NCBI RefSeq assembly: GCF_001667275.1
Contig: NZ_LZHV01000054.1
Span: 29,747-93,746 of the forward strand
DNA: 64,000 bases
Direction: 5' to 3'
From: Mycobacterium sp. ACS4054
GTDB taxonomy: Bacteria > Actinomycetota > Actinomycetes > Mycobacteriales > Mycobacteriaceae
The position numbers were made by a program, and so were the translations under genes. The notes under the pieces were generated by a model, which was not told the DNA's origin, searched no databases, and saw nothing but the letters and a program-made list of their open reading frames with translations. Below are positions 36,569 through 45,758 of this stretch, piece after piece (the first letter of the stretch is position 1; every line of letters begins with the position of its first letter).

Positions 36569-36599
36569 TTGTCCTCCTGTTCCCTCCGACCCCCGTCGA

Positions 36600-37766
36600 C
36601 TATACGAGCCGCGCCGTCGCCGCAGCTTGGCCGCCGGTGGCCCGGACAAGTCGCCACCTGCCCTCCTGGCGGCGCACCAACCCCGCCAGCTCGAGAATCG
36701 CCAGCGGCCCGAGCACCCGCTCGGGCACCAGCCCCGAGGCGACCGCGAGCTGCTCGACCGTGGCGGCGCCGCGGCCCGGCAGCGCCTCGTAGACCCGGCG
36801 CTCGGCGTCGCCGAGCCCGTCGAGCGCCGTCGCCGGGCGCGGTTCCTCGGCCGCCAGCTCGCCGATGCGGCCGATGAGCTCGACGACGTGGTCGGCCCGG
36901 GTGACCAGTTCGGCGCCGTCACGCAGCAGAGCGTGGCATCCGGCCGACGCCGATGAGGTCACGGGCCCGGGCACCGCGGCCACCACCCTTCCCAGCGCGC
37001 GCGCCCAGGCGGCGGTGTTGGCCGCGCCGCTGCGCAGGCCCGCTTCCACCACCACCGCGGCCCCGGCCACGGCGGCCACCAGGCGGTTGCGGGTCAGGAA
37101 TCGGTGCCGCGCCGGCCGCACACCGGGCGGGTACTCGGTGAAGACCAGCCCGTGTTGGCCGATGCGATGCAGCAGGGCCGAGTGGCCACTGGGATACGGA
37201 ATGTCGAGCCCGCCGGCGAGAACGGCCACGGTGATCCCGTCGACGGCCAGCGCCGCCCGGTGCGCGGCGCCGTCGATGCCGTAGGCGCCGCCGGAGACGA
37301 CGGCCACGTCGCGTTGCACCAGCCCGGCCGCCAGGTCGTCGGCCACCCGCTCGCCGTAAGCCGTCGCGGCCCGGGTTCCCACCACCGCGGCCGCGCGGTG
37401 CGCGGCCTCGTCGAGCCGGACCGGGCCCTGCGCCCACAACACCAGCGGCGCCCCACCGCGGCCGCGCGCCGCGATGCCGGCGAACGCGGCGAACGCGAGC
37501 ACCGGCCACTCGTCGTCGTCGGGCGTGATCAACCGCCCCCCGCGCCCGGCGATCAGCTCCAGATCGGCTGCTGCGCAGTCGATTTCGCGTCTCGCCTCGG
37601 TGTGCCGCGCCAGCTCGTCGTCCACGTCCCCGCGGCGGACGCGGTCGGCCGCCTCCACCGCGCCCACGCGACGGACCAGGGTGGCGAGCTCGACGCAGGG
37701 CGGCTCGGCCACCCGGGACAGGTACGCCCAGGCGCGCAGCGCGGGGTCGTCGACCGCGGTCAGCAT
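36600..37766 (-). CDS. dprA: DprA/Smf DNA-processing protein
   Basis: 388 residues, close to the 389 of Rv2896c. DprA loads RecA on incoming single-stranded DNA. The Rossmann-like core shows VVGTRAATAYG, VSGGAYGIDGAAHR, AVLAGGLDIPYP, TRNRLVAAVAG and VVEAGLRSGAANTA. A C-terminal winged-helix domain follows. Start at 37766; the longer frame runs into the opposite-strand gene. It lies with comM and yraN as in other actinobacteria, although natural transformation is not established in mycobacteria. Confidence 0.95.
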   Translation of the reverse strand: MLTAVDDPALRAWAYLSRVAEPPCVELATLVRRVGAVEAADRVRRGDVDDELARHTEARREIDCAAADLELIAGRGGRLITPDDDEWPVLAFAAFAGIAARGRGGAPLVLWAQGPVRLDEAAHRAAAVVGTRAATAYGERVADDLAAGLVQRDVAVVSGGAYGIDGAAHRAALAVDGITVAVLAGGLDIPYPSGHSALLHRIGQHGLVFTEYPPGVRPARHRFLTRNRLVAAVAGAAVVVEAGLRSGAANTAAWARALGRVVAAVPGPVTSSASAGCHALLRDGAELVTRADHVVELIGRIGELAAEEPRPATALDGLGDAERRVYEALPGRGAATVEQLAVASGLVPERVLGPLAILELAGLVRRQEGRWRLVRATGGQAAATARLV

Positions 37767-37879
37767 CGCCGTGCTCCAGGTCCCAAGAATCCACCAAGAA
37801 TCCGTTGAGCCCCATACGCGAATGTGTTGTCGTGGCCCCCCATTCGCCATCGCGCAGCCGGCGACGAAAGGAGCGAACA

Positions 37880-38155
37880 ATGATCATCTGCCCGCCGACG
37901 CGGCTCGCCGCGCCCGCCCGCCCGGTGAACCCGTGGGCGATCACCGCCTTCGCGCTGAGCCTGATCAGCTGGTGCGGCCTGCCGATTCCGATCCTGAGCG
38001 GCGTCCTCGCGTCCGTCGCGCTGCGCGACATGGAACGGCGCGGCGAGGGCGGCCGCGCGATGGCGCAGTTCGCGCGGGCGTTCGCCATCCTGGTGACCGT
38101 CGCGATCGCGGTGCGGGGCGGCCACAACGACTGGCTGACGAAGGTGTACTGGTGA
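37880..38155 (+). CDS. DUF4190-like small membrane protein
   Basis: 91 residues with an AAAGGAG ribosome site. It has a Pro-rich start (PARPVNPWAITAF), a hydrophobic helix, GVLASVALRDMERR in the middle and a second helix AQFARAFAILVTVAIAV, the DUF4190 pattern of small two-helix membrane proteins. It sits on the plus strand between dprA and comM, opposite to both, with 15 bases to the comM stop. Function unknown. It is not at this place in M. tuberculosis as far as I recall. Confidence 0.75.
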   Translation: MIICPPTRLAAPARPVNPWAITAFALSLISWCGLPIPILSGVLASVALRDMERRGEGGRAMAQFARAFAILVTVAIAVRGGHNDWLTKVYW

Positions 38156-38169
38156 CCGGCGGCCGGCGC

Positions 38170-39681
38170 TCATCGGTGGGCTCCCGGCTGCCGAAAGCTG
38201 AGCGCGGCCGCGACCTCCTCGGGCCCCGGCGCCACCCCGCCCGCCAGGTCGGTCAGACTCCACGCGACCCGCAGGGTGCGGTCCAGGCCCCGAATGCTGA
38301 GCAGGCCACGATCCAGCGCCTGTTGCAGCGGGGCCATCGCGGCGGTGCCGGGACGAAACTTGCGGCGCAACAGCACCCCGCTGACCTCGGCGTTGGTGCG
38401 AAACCCATGCGGTAGCCACCGCTCGGCCGCCGCCGCGCGGGCCTGCGCCACGCGGTGACGAACCTGCGCCGTCGACTCGGTTTGGCCACCCGAGAACGCG
38501 CCCGCGCGCACCGCGTGCATTTCCACCCGCAGGTCCACCCGGTCCATCAGGGGCCCGGACAGCTTGCCCAGGTAGCGGCGCTTGACCGCCGCCGCGCACA
38601 TGCAGTCCTGCGGGTCGGCGGGCGCGCACGGGCACAGGTTGGCGGCCATCACCAGCTGGAACCGGGCCGGATAACACGCCACCCCGTCGCGCCGGGCGAG
38701 GCGAATCTCCCCGTCCTCCAACGGGGTTCGCAACGCTTCCAGCGCGTGGACGCTGATCTCGGCGCACTCGTCGAGGAAGAGCACCCCGCGGTGCGCGCGG
38801 CTGACCGCGCCCGGGCGCGCCATGCCCGAACCGCCGCCGACGAGCGCGGCCACGCTCGAGCTGTGATGCGGCGCCACGAAGGGCGGCGTGGTGATCAACG
38901 GCGTGTCCCCCGACAGCAGCCCGGCCACCGAATGGATGGCGGTGACCTCGAGCGACTCGCTCTCCGACAAGGGCGGCAGCAGACCCGGAAGCCGTTGCGC
39001 GAGCATCGTTTTGCCGATGCCCGGCGGCCCGGTGAGCATGAGGTGGTGCGACCCGGCCGCGGCCACTTCCACCGCGAACCGCGCCTGCGTCTGACCGACC
39101 ACGTCGGCCAGATCCGCCGAGGGCTCCGGCTCCGTGGCCCTCGTGGTGATCCTGTCTTCCAAGGCGGCGGACCCGCCGAGCCACCGCTGCAGCTGCCGCA
39201 GCGTGCGCACCCCCCAGACGTCGATGCCGTCGACCAGGCTGGCCTCGGCCAGGTTCTCCGCGGGGACGACGACGGCCGGCCAGCCGTCGCGCTTGGCCGC
39301 CAGCACCGCGGGCAGCACGCCGCGCACCGGGCGCACCCGACCGTCCAGCGACAGCTCGCCCAGCAGCACCGTCTTCTCCAGGCGGTCCCACGGGGTTTTC
39401 CGTTGCGCCGACAGGACGGCCGCGGCCAGGGCGATGTCGTAGACCGACCCCATCTTGGGCAGCGTCGCCGGGGACAGCGCGAGCGTGAGCCGCGACATCG
39501 GCCAGTCGTTGCCGCAGTTGCTCACCGCCGCCCGGACCCGGTCGCGGGACTCCTGCAGCGCCGCGTCGGGCAAACCCACCAGATGCACGCCCGGCAGCCC
39601 GTTGGTGATGTCGGCTTCGATCTCCACGATCTGTCCGTCCACCCCGCGCACGGCGACCGAGAACGCGCGACCCAGCGCCAT
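38170..39681 (-). CDS. ComM/YifB-like Mg-chelatase-family AAA protein
   Basis: 503 residues, the same as Rv2897c. A Lon-like N-terminal domain is followed by AAA motifs: LTGPPGIGKTMLA (Walker A), HRGVLFLDECAEI (Walker B), and GSGMARPGAVSRAHRG. C-terminal CPCAPADPQDCMC holds several Cys that may bind zinc. ComM is a branch-migration helicase in transformation in other bacteria. Start at 39681, overlapping the yraN stop by one base. Confidence 0.93.
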   Translation of the reverse strand: MALGRAFSVAVRGVDGQIVEIEADITNGLPGVHLVGLPDAALQESRDRVRAAVSNCGNDWPMSRLTLALSPATLPKMGSVYDIALAAAVLSAQRKTPWDRLEKTVLLGELSLDGRVRPVRGVLPAVLAAKRDGWPAVVVPAENLAEASLVDGIDVWGVRTLRQLQRWLGGSAALEDRITTRATEPEPSADLADVVGQTQARFAVEVAAAGSHHLMLTGPPGIGKTMLAQRLPGLLPPLSESESLEVTAIHSVAGLLSGDTPLITTPPFVAPHHSSSVAALVGGGSGMARPGAVSRAHRGVLFLDECAEISVHALEALRTPLEDGEIRLARRDGVACYPARFQLVMAANLCPCAPADPQDCMCAAAVKRRYLGKLSGPLMDRVDLRVEMHAVRAGAFSGGQTESTAQVRHRVAQARAAAAERWLPHGFRTNAEVSGVLLRRKFRPGTAAMAPLQQALDRGLLSIRGLDRTLRVAWSLTDLAGGVAPGPEEVAAALSFRQPGAHR

Positions 39682-40058
39682 CAGCCGATCCCTTGCAGGT
39701 GCGTGATCTCGGGGGTGCGCCGCCGGCCGACCCGCACCCGGATCACGTCGATACGCAGCGCCGCCCAGCGCGTGTCCTGGCCGGCCAGCCACAGCGCGGC
39801 CAAGCGGCGCAGCCGGCGAACCTTGCGTTCGGTGACCGCGCACGCCAGCCCGCCATAGCCGTCACCGGTGCGGGTCTTCACCTCGACGAACACCGCCGTG
39901 CGGGCGGTCTCGTCACACGCGATGATGTCGAGTTCGCCGTAGCGGCAGCGCCAGTTGCGGTGCAGGATGCGCAGTCCCATCCGGGTCAGGTGGTCGACGG
40001 CGAGCGCCTCGCCCATCGCCCCCAGCTGCGCCCGGGTCATGGGTGTTTCGGTGGTCAT
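39681..40058 (-). CDS. UPF0102/YraN nuclease-like protein
   Basis: 125 residues. The YraN core shows QLGAMGEALAVDHL, LHRNWRCRYGELDIIA with the Glu, FVEVKTRTGDGYGG, and VTERKVRRLRRLA, an endonuclease-like fold of unknown role. Start at 40058 matches the family; a longer start at 40112 adds 18 unconserved residues. It is coupled to comM (TGATG overlap). Confidence 0.93.
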   Translation of the reverse strand: MTTETPMTRAQLGAMGEALAVDHLTRMGLRILHRNWRCRYGELDIIACDETARTAVFVEVKTRTGDGYGGLACAVTERKVRRLRRLAALWLAGQDTRWAALRIDVIRVRVGRRRTPEITHLQGIG

Positions 40059-40161
40059 GCGGCCACGGTGCGCGATCGGTCCGACAAGGCGGGCCTTGGC
40101 GACTCGCGCCACGATCGGTTATCCCCAGTGCCGCGTCCATGCACAACGGGGCCGAAGGCGA

Positions 40162-40980
40162 CTAGCTGATGCGATCCGCCCTGGTGTAGACGTTCATCGA
40201 GTCCTCGCGCAGGAACGCCACCAGGGTAATCCCCGACTCCTCGGCCAGCGAGACCGCCAGGGACGACGGCGCGGACACGGCGGCGAGCACCGGAATCCCG
40301 GCCAGCACCGCTTTCTGCGTCAACTCGAAGGAGGCCCGCCCACTGACCAGCAACACCGAACCCGCCAGCGGCACCCGCCGATGTTCCAGCGCCCAGCCGA
40401 TGACCTTGTCGACCGCGTTGTGCCTGCCGACGTCCTCGCGGACCGCCCACATCGTGCCGTCGACGCCGAACAGCGCCGCGGCGTGCAGCCCGCCGGTGCT
40501 GTCGAAAACCTTTTGAGCCGAACGCAATTGGGCGGGCATCGCCTCCAGCGTGCCCGCCGCGACGGTCGCGGTGTCGGCCCCTGGCGCGAAGCGGCCGATC
40601 AGGCGGACCGCGTCGAGCGACGCCTTGCCGCAGACCCCGCAGGACGATGTGGTGTAGAAGTTGCGCGTCACGTCGAGCGCCGGCGGCGCCACCCCGGCGG
40701 CCAGCGTCACGTCGAGCACGTTATAGGTGTTCGCGCCGTCGACGGCGCCGCCGCAATAACGGATGGTCTGCACGTCGTCGCGGCCCCCGATCACCCCCTC
40801 GGTGAGCAGAAAACCTTGCGCCAGTTCGAAATCCGCACCCGGGGTGCGCATGGTGACGGTGACCGCCGCGCCGTTGACCCGGATCTCCAGCGGCTCCTCG
40901 ACGGCGAGGGTCTCCGGCCGGGTGGTCGCTTTCCCGGCGGTGAGATGCTTCACCCGCCGGCGCGCAGTTACGTGCCGCAC
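40162..40980 (-). CDS. fdhD: FdhD, sulfurtransferase for formate dehydrogenase
   Basis: 272 residues. FdhD moves sulfur onto the molybdenum cofactor of formate dehydrogenase. SSCGVCGK holds the essential Cys pair, and [36 protein letters not shown] and [13 protein letters not shown] are conserved. In H37Rv the fdhF gene follows as I recall; none is in this window, so the client enzyme must be encoded elsewhere or FdhD serves another molybdoenzyme. Long plus-strand frames across it are shadows. Confidence 0.95.
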   Translation of the reverse strand: MRHVTARRRVKHLTAGKATTRPETLAVEEPLEIRVNGAAVTVTMRTPGADFELAQGFLLTEGVIGGRDDVQTIRYCGGAVDGANTYNVLDVTLAAGVAPPALDVTRNFYTTSSCGVCGKASLDAVRLIGRFAPGADTATVAAGTLEAMPAQLRSAQKVFDSTGGLHAAALFGVDGTMWAVREDVGRHNAVDKVIGWALEHRRVPLAGSVLLVSGRASFELTQKAVLAGIPVLAAVSAPSSLAVSLAEESGITLVAFLREDSMNVYTRADRIS

Positions 40981-41047
40981 TAGCCGATTTCACCGTCGCC
41001 CGGCAGCCGGAGCCTCACGCAGCCAAGGTACCGCGGTTGTCGGGCCG

Positions 41048-42028
41048 TCACACCGCCGACGCCAGCGCGGTCAGGGTCTCGGCCGAGGAGTGCACCGGCC
41101 GCCAGCCGAGCTGGGTGCGCGCTTTGGTGGTGTCCATGACCATCGACGTGCGCGCGGTGTGCAGCCACTCCAGCATGGACGGGACGAGCGGCACCCGGGA
41201 CAGCGCGGCGGAAGCGGCCGCGGCCGCAACCGCCGGGACCCGCACCGGGCGGCCCCCCAGGGCGCGCACCACGTCGGCCACCGTCACGACGCCGTCCCCG
41301 GCGATGTTGTAGGCCCCGGGCGGCGCCGGCGCGGTGGCCGCCAGCGCGATCGCGCTCGCGACGTCGTCGTGGTGCACCAGCTGCAAGGGAAAACCCGGAT
41401 CCGGGACGACCGGCTTCAGAATGGGCAGCGCCTTGACCAGGGCGCGCACCGGGCCGGGCAGCTGGTTCCACGGCATCGCGTCGGCCAGCACGGTGGCGTT
41501 GGGCCCGGCCACGATGCAGGGCCGCAACACGAACACCTCGAGCGGCGAGTCCTTGGTGATCTCACCGAGCGCCGCCTCACAGGCCGCCTTCTGCGCCGAG
41601 TAGTAGTGCTCCTCGGACCCTCGCGCCGGGACGTCCTCGGTCAGGGGGCTGGGGTTGTCGCCGTGGTAGCCGTATGCGGCCACCGACGACGTGTACACCA
41701 GGCGCCGCGTCCGCTCACTGGCGACCGTCGCCTCGAACACGTTGCGGGTGCCCTCGAGGTTGATGCGGGCGCTCTCCTCCCGCGAGCCCATGATGATGAA
41801 GGCCAGGTGGATCACCACGTCGGCCTGTGCCACCAGGGCGTCGACGGCCTCCCGGTCCAGGATGTCGCCCCGCTGGTAGGTGGTTTTCAGCCAGCCCCGC
41901 GACGCCGGGTCGAATGGACGGCGCGCCATCCCGATGATGGCGTCGACGGACGGCTCTCGCTCCAGCGCCGTCACCGCTGAGATGCCGATCTCTCCGGTGG
42001 GCCCGGTCACCGCGACGGTAATTCCCAT
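41048..42028 (-). CDS. NAD-dependent epimerase/dehydratase (extended SDR)
   Basis: 326 residues. GITVAVTGPTGEIG is the dinucleotide-binding motif (GxxGxxG). VIHLAFI, SSVAAYGYHGDNPSP, and the catalytic Tyr-Lys in YYSAQKAACE follow, and VLRPCIVAGPN is typical. It may act on a sugar nucleotide or a small steroid-like substrate. ATG at 42028 puts the motif at the start. It occupies part of the place where M. tuberculosis has fdhF. Divergent from the GAF-ANTAR gene, with 226 bases between. Confidence 0.88.
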   Translation of the reverse strand: MGITVAVTGPTGEIGISAVTALEREPSVDAIIGMARRPFDPASRGWLKTTYQRGDILDREAVDALVAQADVVIHLAFIIMGSREESARINLEGTRNVFEATVASERTRRLVYTSSVAAYGYHGDNPSPLTEDVPARGSEEHYYSAQKAACEAALGEITKDSPLEVFVLRPCIVAGPNATVLADAMPWNQLPGPVRALVKALPILKPVVPDPGFPLQLVHHDDVASAIALAATAPAPPGAYNIAGDGVVTVADVVRALGGRPVRVPAVAAAAASAALSRVPLVPSMLEWLHTARTSMVMDTTKARTQLGWRPVHSSAETLTALASAV

Positions 42029-42254
42029 CCCAAGGCTTTTTCCCGCCCGGGTCCCGACGAAACCACGGGTGGGCAACGTCACCGAGCGGCGGGCACGAAC
42101 TCGTGACGTTTCCCGCGTCCGCGAGCGGATAGCCAAGACGCGTGGAATTCGTCGCAATCGCGCCGAACAGCGTGTGAGGCCCCGGTCGAAAGCCGATAAT
42201 CTACGGCGATCGAACGAGGGGTCGGCTGGTCACGGCGCAGGAAAGAGGCACAGC

Positions 42255-43022
42255 ATGGGGGATGAATCCACGGTCGCGGGCGGGCCGACGCCCGGCGGGG
42301 AGAAGGCCGACCCCGGCACGGTTTTCGCCGCCCTGGCCGAGATCATCTACCAGGGCTCGGACGCCGGTCAGATGTACGCGGCCATCTGCGTGGCGGCCAC
42401 CCTGGTGGTCCGCGGGTGCGACCACGCCAGCCTGTTGGTGCGCGACGGCGACCGCTACATCACGGTCGGCGCGAGCGACCGGCTGGCCCAGCAGATCGAC
42501 GAGCTGGAACGACGGTCCGGCGACGGCCCCTGCATCGACGCGATCGAGGAGGAAACCCCGCAGATCGACCCGGACCTGACCACGCCGTCGCTCTGGCCGG
42601 GACTGGCGAAGGTCCTGGTGGCCGAAACCCCGGTGCGCGGCGCGATGGGCTTCCGGCTGCTGGTGGACAAACGCAAGGGCGCCGCGCTCAACCTGTTCAG
42701 CGACACCCCCAACATGTTCGACGCCGAGTCGGCCGGGCGCGCGGCGGTGCTGGCGGCGTTCGCCAGCGTCGCCATCAACGCGGTCGCCAAGGGCGAGGAC
42801 GCCACCAGCCTGCGCCGGGGGCTGCTGAGCAACCGCGAGATCGGCAAGGCGGTCGGCATGTTGATGCTGCTCCACGACATGACCGAGGAGCAGGCGTTCG
42901 ACCTGCTGCGACGGCATTCCCAGGCGCTCAACATCAAGCTGGCCGACGTCGCGCGGGAGGTCATCGACAGGCGCGGCGAACTTCCGACGGCGGAAGACAC
43001 GCAGCCGCCCGAGGGCGGCTAG
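42255..43022 (+). CDS. GAF-ANTAR domain RNA-binding antitermination protein
   Basis: 255 residues. A GAF-like sensor domain (about 25-170: VVRGCDHASLLVRDGDRYITV, DGPCIDAIEEE, PVRGAMGFRLLVDKRKGAALNLF) precedes an ANTAR helix bundle (about 185-240: LLSNREIGKAVGMLMLLHDMTEEQAF). ANTAR proteins bind twin stem-loops in mRNA leaders to stop termination. The ligand is unknown and no typical leader target is obvious beside it. It has a GAAAGAGGCAC ribosome site and is not in the Rv2859c-Rv2921c order I recall. Confidence 0.9.
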   Translation: MGDESTVAGGPTPGGEKADPGTVFAALAEIIYQGSDAGQMYAAICVAATLVVRGCDHASLLVRDGDRYITVGASDRLAQQIDELERRSGDGPCIDAIEEETPQIDPDLTTPSLWPGLAKVLVAETPVRGAMGFRLLVDKRKGAALNLFSDTPNMFDAESAGRAAVLAAFASVAINAVAKGEDATSLRRGLLSNREIGKAVGMLMLLHDMTEEQAFDLLRRHSQALNIKLADVAREVIDRRGELPTAEDTQPPEGG

Positions 43023-43028
43023 CGCCGG

Positions 43029-43334
43029 CTATTCGGGCAGCCGCAGCTCGGGCTTTTCCACCTCTTCGATGTTGACGTCCTTGAACGTCACCACCCGCAC
43101 CTGCTTGACGAAGCGCGCCGGCCGGTACATGTCCCACACCCAGGCGTCGGACAGGCGCAGCTCGAAATACACCTCGCCGTCGGCGTTGCGGGGCACCATC
43201 TCCACGCTGTTGGCCAGGTAGAAGCGCCGCTCGGTTTCCACGACGTAGCTGAACTGCCCGACGATGTCCTTGTATTCGCGGTACAGCGAGAGCTCCATCT
43301 CGGTTTCGTACTTTTCGAGATCCTCGGCACTCAT
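43029..43334 (-). CDS. DUF2469 protein (Rv2901c-like)
   Basis: 101 residues, the same as Rv2901c, beginning SAEDLEKYETEMELSLYREY and continuing VETERRFYLANSVEMVPR and FELRLSDAWVWDMYRP. DUF2469 is a conserved actinobacterial family of unknown function, usually beside rnhB and lepB as here. An upstream frame start at 43421 is not conserved. Soluble, acidic. It is convergent with the GAF-ANTAR gene (6-base gap). Confidence 0.93.
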   Translation of the reverse strand: MSAEDLEKYETEMELSLYREYKDIVGQFSYVVETERRFYLANSVEMVPRNADGEVYFELRLSDAWVWDMYRPARFVKQVRVVTFKDVNIEEVEKPELRLPE

Positions 43335-43404
43335 CTGTTCAGACGTCCTTCTCGGAGAAACACTTCCGGGCGTTCCGCCCGGGGAATCCTGGTCCCATCT
43401 TTCC

Positions 43405-44133
43405 TCACCGACATCCGCCACGCGCGGGCGGAGGGTCCCCTTTGCATTCGGCCACCACGCGGCTGCCCGATCCCCCTGACCCTATGGCCACGCGCCGGAC
43501 GTTGATGAACGAATGGCGGTGTTCGGGGCAGGGGCCGAGCTGTGTCAGCGCCGTGCTGTGCGCCGGTGTGCTGTAGCCCTTGTGTTCGGCGAAGCCGTAT
43601 CCCGGGTGGTCGGCGTCCATGGCGACCATCAGCCGGTCGCGGCTGACCTTCGCCAGCACGCTCGCCGCGGCGATGCAGGCCGCCACCGCGTCGCCGCCGA
43701 TGACCGGCAGTGACGGCACCGCCAGCCCGGGCACCCGGAACCCGTCGCTGAGCACGTAACCGGGCCGCAGCGGCAGGCCCGCGACGGCGCGGCGCATGCC
43801 TTCGATGTTGGCGACGTGCACGCCGCGGCGGTCCACCTCGGCCGGCGGTATGAACACCACGTGGTAGGCCAGCGCGTAACGACGGATCAGCGGGAACAGC
43901 CTCTCCCGGGCGCTCTCCGTGAGCTTCTTCGAATCATCAAGGGCGGCAAGGCTTTCCAGCCGCCCCGGCCCGAGCACGCAGGCGGCCACCACCAGCGGGC
44001 CCGCGCAGGCGCCGCGGCCCACTTCGTCCACGCCGGCCACCGGGCCCAGCCCGCTGCGGTACAGCGCCGACTCCAGCGTGCGCAGTCCCGACGACTTGCG
44101 GATCACCGTCCGCGGCGGCCACGTCGTGGCCAT
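43405..44133 (-). CDS. rnhB: RnhB, ribonuclease HII
   Basis: 242 residues. RNase HII removes ribonucleotides from DNA and RNA-DNA hybrids. [15 protein letters not shown] with Asp-Glu-Gly-Arg-Gly, [40 protein letters not shown] and [14 protein letters not shown] mark the active site and metal ligands. ATG at 44133 gives the family start; the frame open upstream into lepB is a shadow. It follows lepB with a two-base gap. Confidence 0.95.
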   Translation of the reverse strand: MATTWPPRTVIRKSSGLRTLESALYRSGLGPVAGVDEVGRGACAGPLVVAACVLGPGRLESLAALDDSKKLTESARERLFPLIRRYALAYHVVFIPPAEVDRRGVHVANIEGMRRAVAGLPLRPGYVLSDGFRVPGLAVPSLPVIGGDAVAACIAAASVLAKVSRDRLMVAMDADHPGYGFAEHKGYSTPAHSTALTQLGPCPEHRHSFINVRRVAIGSGGSGSRVVAECKGDPPPARGGCR

Positions 44134-44135
44134 GG

Positions 44136-45005
44136 CTACTGATGCTGTTGCGGGTTCACCGAGGAGACGCCACCCCATCGCCCGGGCGGCCACACGATGA
44201 ACCTCGCCTTGCCGATCACGTTCGACACCGGCACGGTGCCCGATGTCGGGTCGCCCGTGCACAACACGCCCTTGAGCGCCTCGGCCGGGACGCTGGTGCA
44301 GTGGGCACGCGAGTCCGCCGAGTGCGTCCGGTTGTCGCCCATCACCCACAGCCGCCCCTGCGGCACGGTGACCGGGCCGAACTCGCTGCCCAGGCAGGGG
44401 TACACCGACGGGTCGGCCATCATCGTGGCCGGATCCAGGTAGGGCTCCTTGAGCGGCTTGCCGTTGACCGTCAGCCCGGTGTCGGCCCGGCACTGCACCG
44501 TCTGTCCGCCCACCGCGATGACCCGCTTGACCAAGTCGTTCTCGTCGGGCGGCACGAAGCCGATGAACGACAGCGCGTCCTGCGCCCACCGCAGCGCGGT
44601 GTTGTTGGACCGGATCGACTTGTAGCCGAGGTTCCACGACGGCGGCCCCTTGAAGACGATGACGTCGCCGGGGCCGGGCGGGTGGAAGCGATAGGTGATC
44701 TTGTCGACCATGATCCGGTCGCCGACGCAGCCGGAGCACCCGTGCAGCGTGGGCTCCATCGACTCCGACGGGATCAGGTAGGGCCGCGCCACGAACGTCA
44801 GCATGACGTAGTAGAGCGCCACGGCGATGACGGCCAGCAGCGCGATTTCGCGCAGTGACGACCGCTTGGTTCGCTCCGGCGCGTCCGGACGTCCCGGTTC
44901 GGGAACCGTCGCGGACCCGCCCTCGGGCGGGTCCGGGATGCGGGTGGAGACCTTCGGCTCTGACTGGGCGGACGGGGGCTCAGGCGAGTCCGTGGGATCG
45001 GTCAC
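44136..45005 (-). CDS. lepB: LepB, signal peptidase I
   Basis: 289 residues. It cleaves signal peptides of secreted proteins outside the membrane. The first 48 residues are a Pro/Ser/Glu-rich cytoplasmic lead, then one membrane helix ([19 protein letters not shown]). The catalytic Ser lies in [10 protein letters not shown] and Lys in [10 protein letters not shown], followed by [11 protein letters not shown]. Full length. It lies between rplS and rnhB on the minus strand and fits the secretion theme of ffh and ftsY further right. Confidence 0.97.
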   Translation of the reverse strand: MTDPTDSPEPPSAQSEPKVSTRIPDPPEGGSATVPEPGRPDAPERTKRSSLREIALLAVIAVALYYVMLTFVARPYLIPSESMEPTLHGCSGCVGDRIMVDKITYRFHPPGPGDVIVFKGPPSWNLGYKSIRSNNTALRWAQDALSFIGFVPPDENDLVKRVIAVGGQTVQCRADTGLTVNGKPLKEPYLDPATMMADPSVYPCLGSEFGPVTVPQGRLWVMGDNRTHSADSRAHCTSVPAEALKGVLCTGDPTSGTVPVSNVIGKARFIVWPPGRWGGVSSVNPQQHQ

Positions 45006-45074
45006 GAGATCAGAGTAGCCAGCGCAGATTGTGGCGCGGTAAACCGACCGGGACTGCCGCCCGGCCGTGCCAGC

Positions 45075-45416
45075 TCAGCGCTTTTCCTTGATCTTGGCCT
45101 TCTTGCCGCGCAGCTCTCGGAGGTAGTACAGCTTCGCGCGGCGGACGTCGCCACGGGTCACCACCTCGATGTGATCGATGTTCGGCGAGTGCACCGGGAA
45201 GGTGCGCTCGACGCCGACGCCGTAGCTCTCCTTGCGCACGGTGAAGGTCTCGCGGACCCCGCCGCCCTGCCGGCGGATCACCACGCCCTTGAACACCTGG
45301 ATGCGCTCCTTGGCGCCCTCGATGACCTTGACGTGCACGTTGATGGTGTCGCCCGGGCCAAAAACCGGGATGTCGTCGCGCAGCGACGCTTGGTCGACGA
45401 AGTCCAGGCGGTTCAT
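45075..45416 (-). CDS. rplS: RplS, ribosomal protein L19
   Basis: 113 residues, standard length. [55 protein letters not shown] and [15 protein letters not shown] are family features. Start at 45416 has the TTCAT ... purine-rich site upstream. The 342 bases before it are divergent from lppW and hold its promoter region. Confidence 0.98.
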   Translation of the reverse strand: MNRLDFVDQASLRDDIPVFGPGDTINVHVKVIEGAKERIQVFKGVVIRRQGGGVRETFTVRKESYGVGVERTFPVHSPNIDHIEVVTRGDVRRAKLYYLRELRGKKAKIKEKR

Positions 45417-45758
45417 CGTAAGAAGACACTTCCTTGCGGTCGCGGCCTGCGGCAACAGCCCTCGGGGCGGTCGCCAAGCCGATGGTTTGGGGCAACTTGG
45501 GCGTATCTCGCAGCAGGCGAGGAGCGGCCCGGCCGGCCGGCAACCGCTGGAGACAACTGGTCAATTGTGCCAGATAGGGCGGTTGCCACGAAAATCACAG
45601 CTTCCGAGGCGGTTCGCAGCGAGCCGAAATCGCTGGTGAATGGTACATATGACTGGGGTCAGAACGCCCTACCGGGCCCTGCGTGACGGCCGGGCAGGTG
45701 GCGCGACGAGCCCAGCGCCTGTGCACTCGGGCGCCCGGAGCCACGTCGGAGGAGAGGA
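45417..45758. other. 342-base divergent region between rplS and lppW
   Basis: No gene is supported in this stretch. It holds the promoters of rplS (minus) and lppW (plus). A TATGAC box at 45654-45659 and AT-rich TACATATGAC are visible but weak, and I see no riboswitch or terminator. An RBS GGAGGAGAGGA precedes lppW. Confidence 0.5.
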
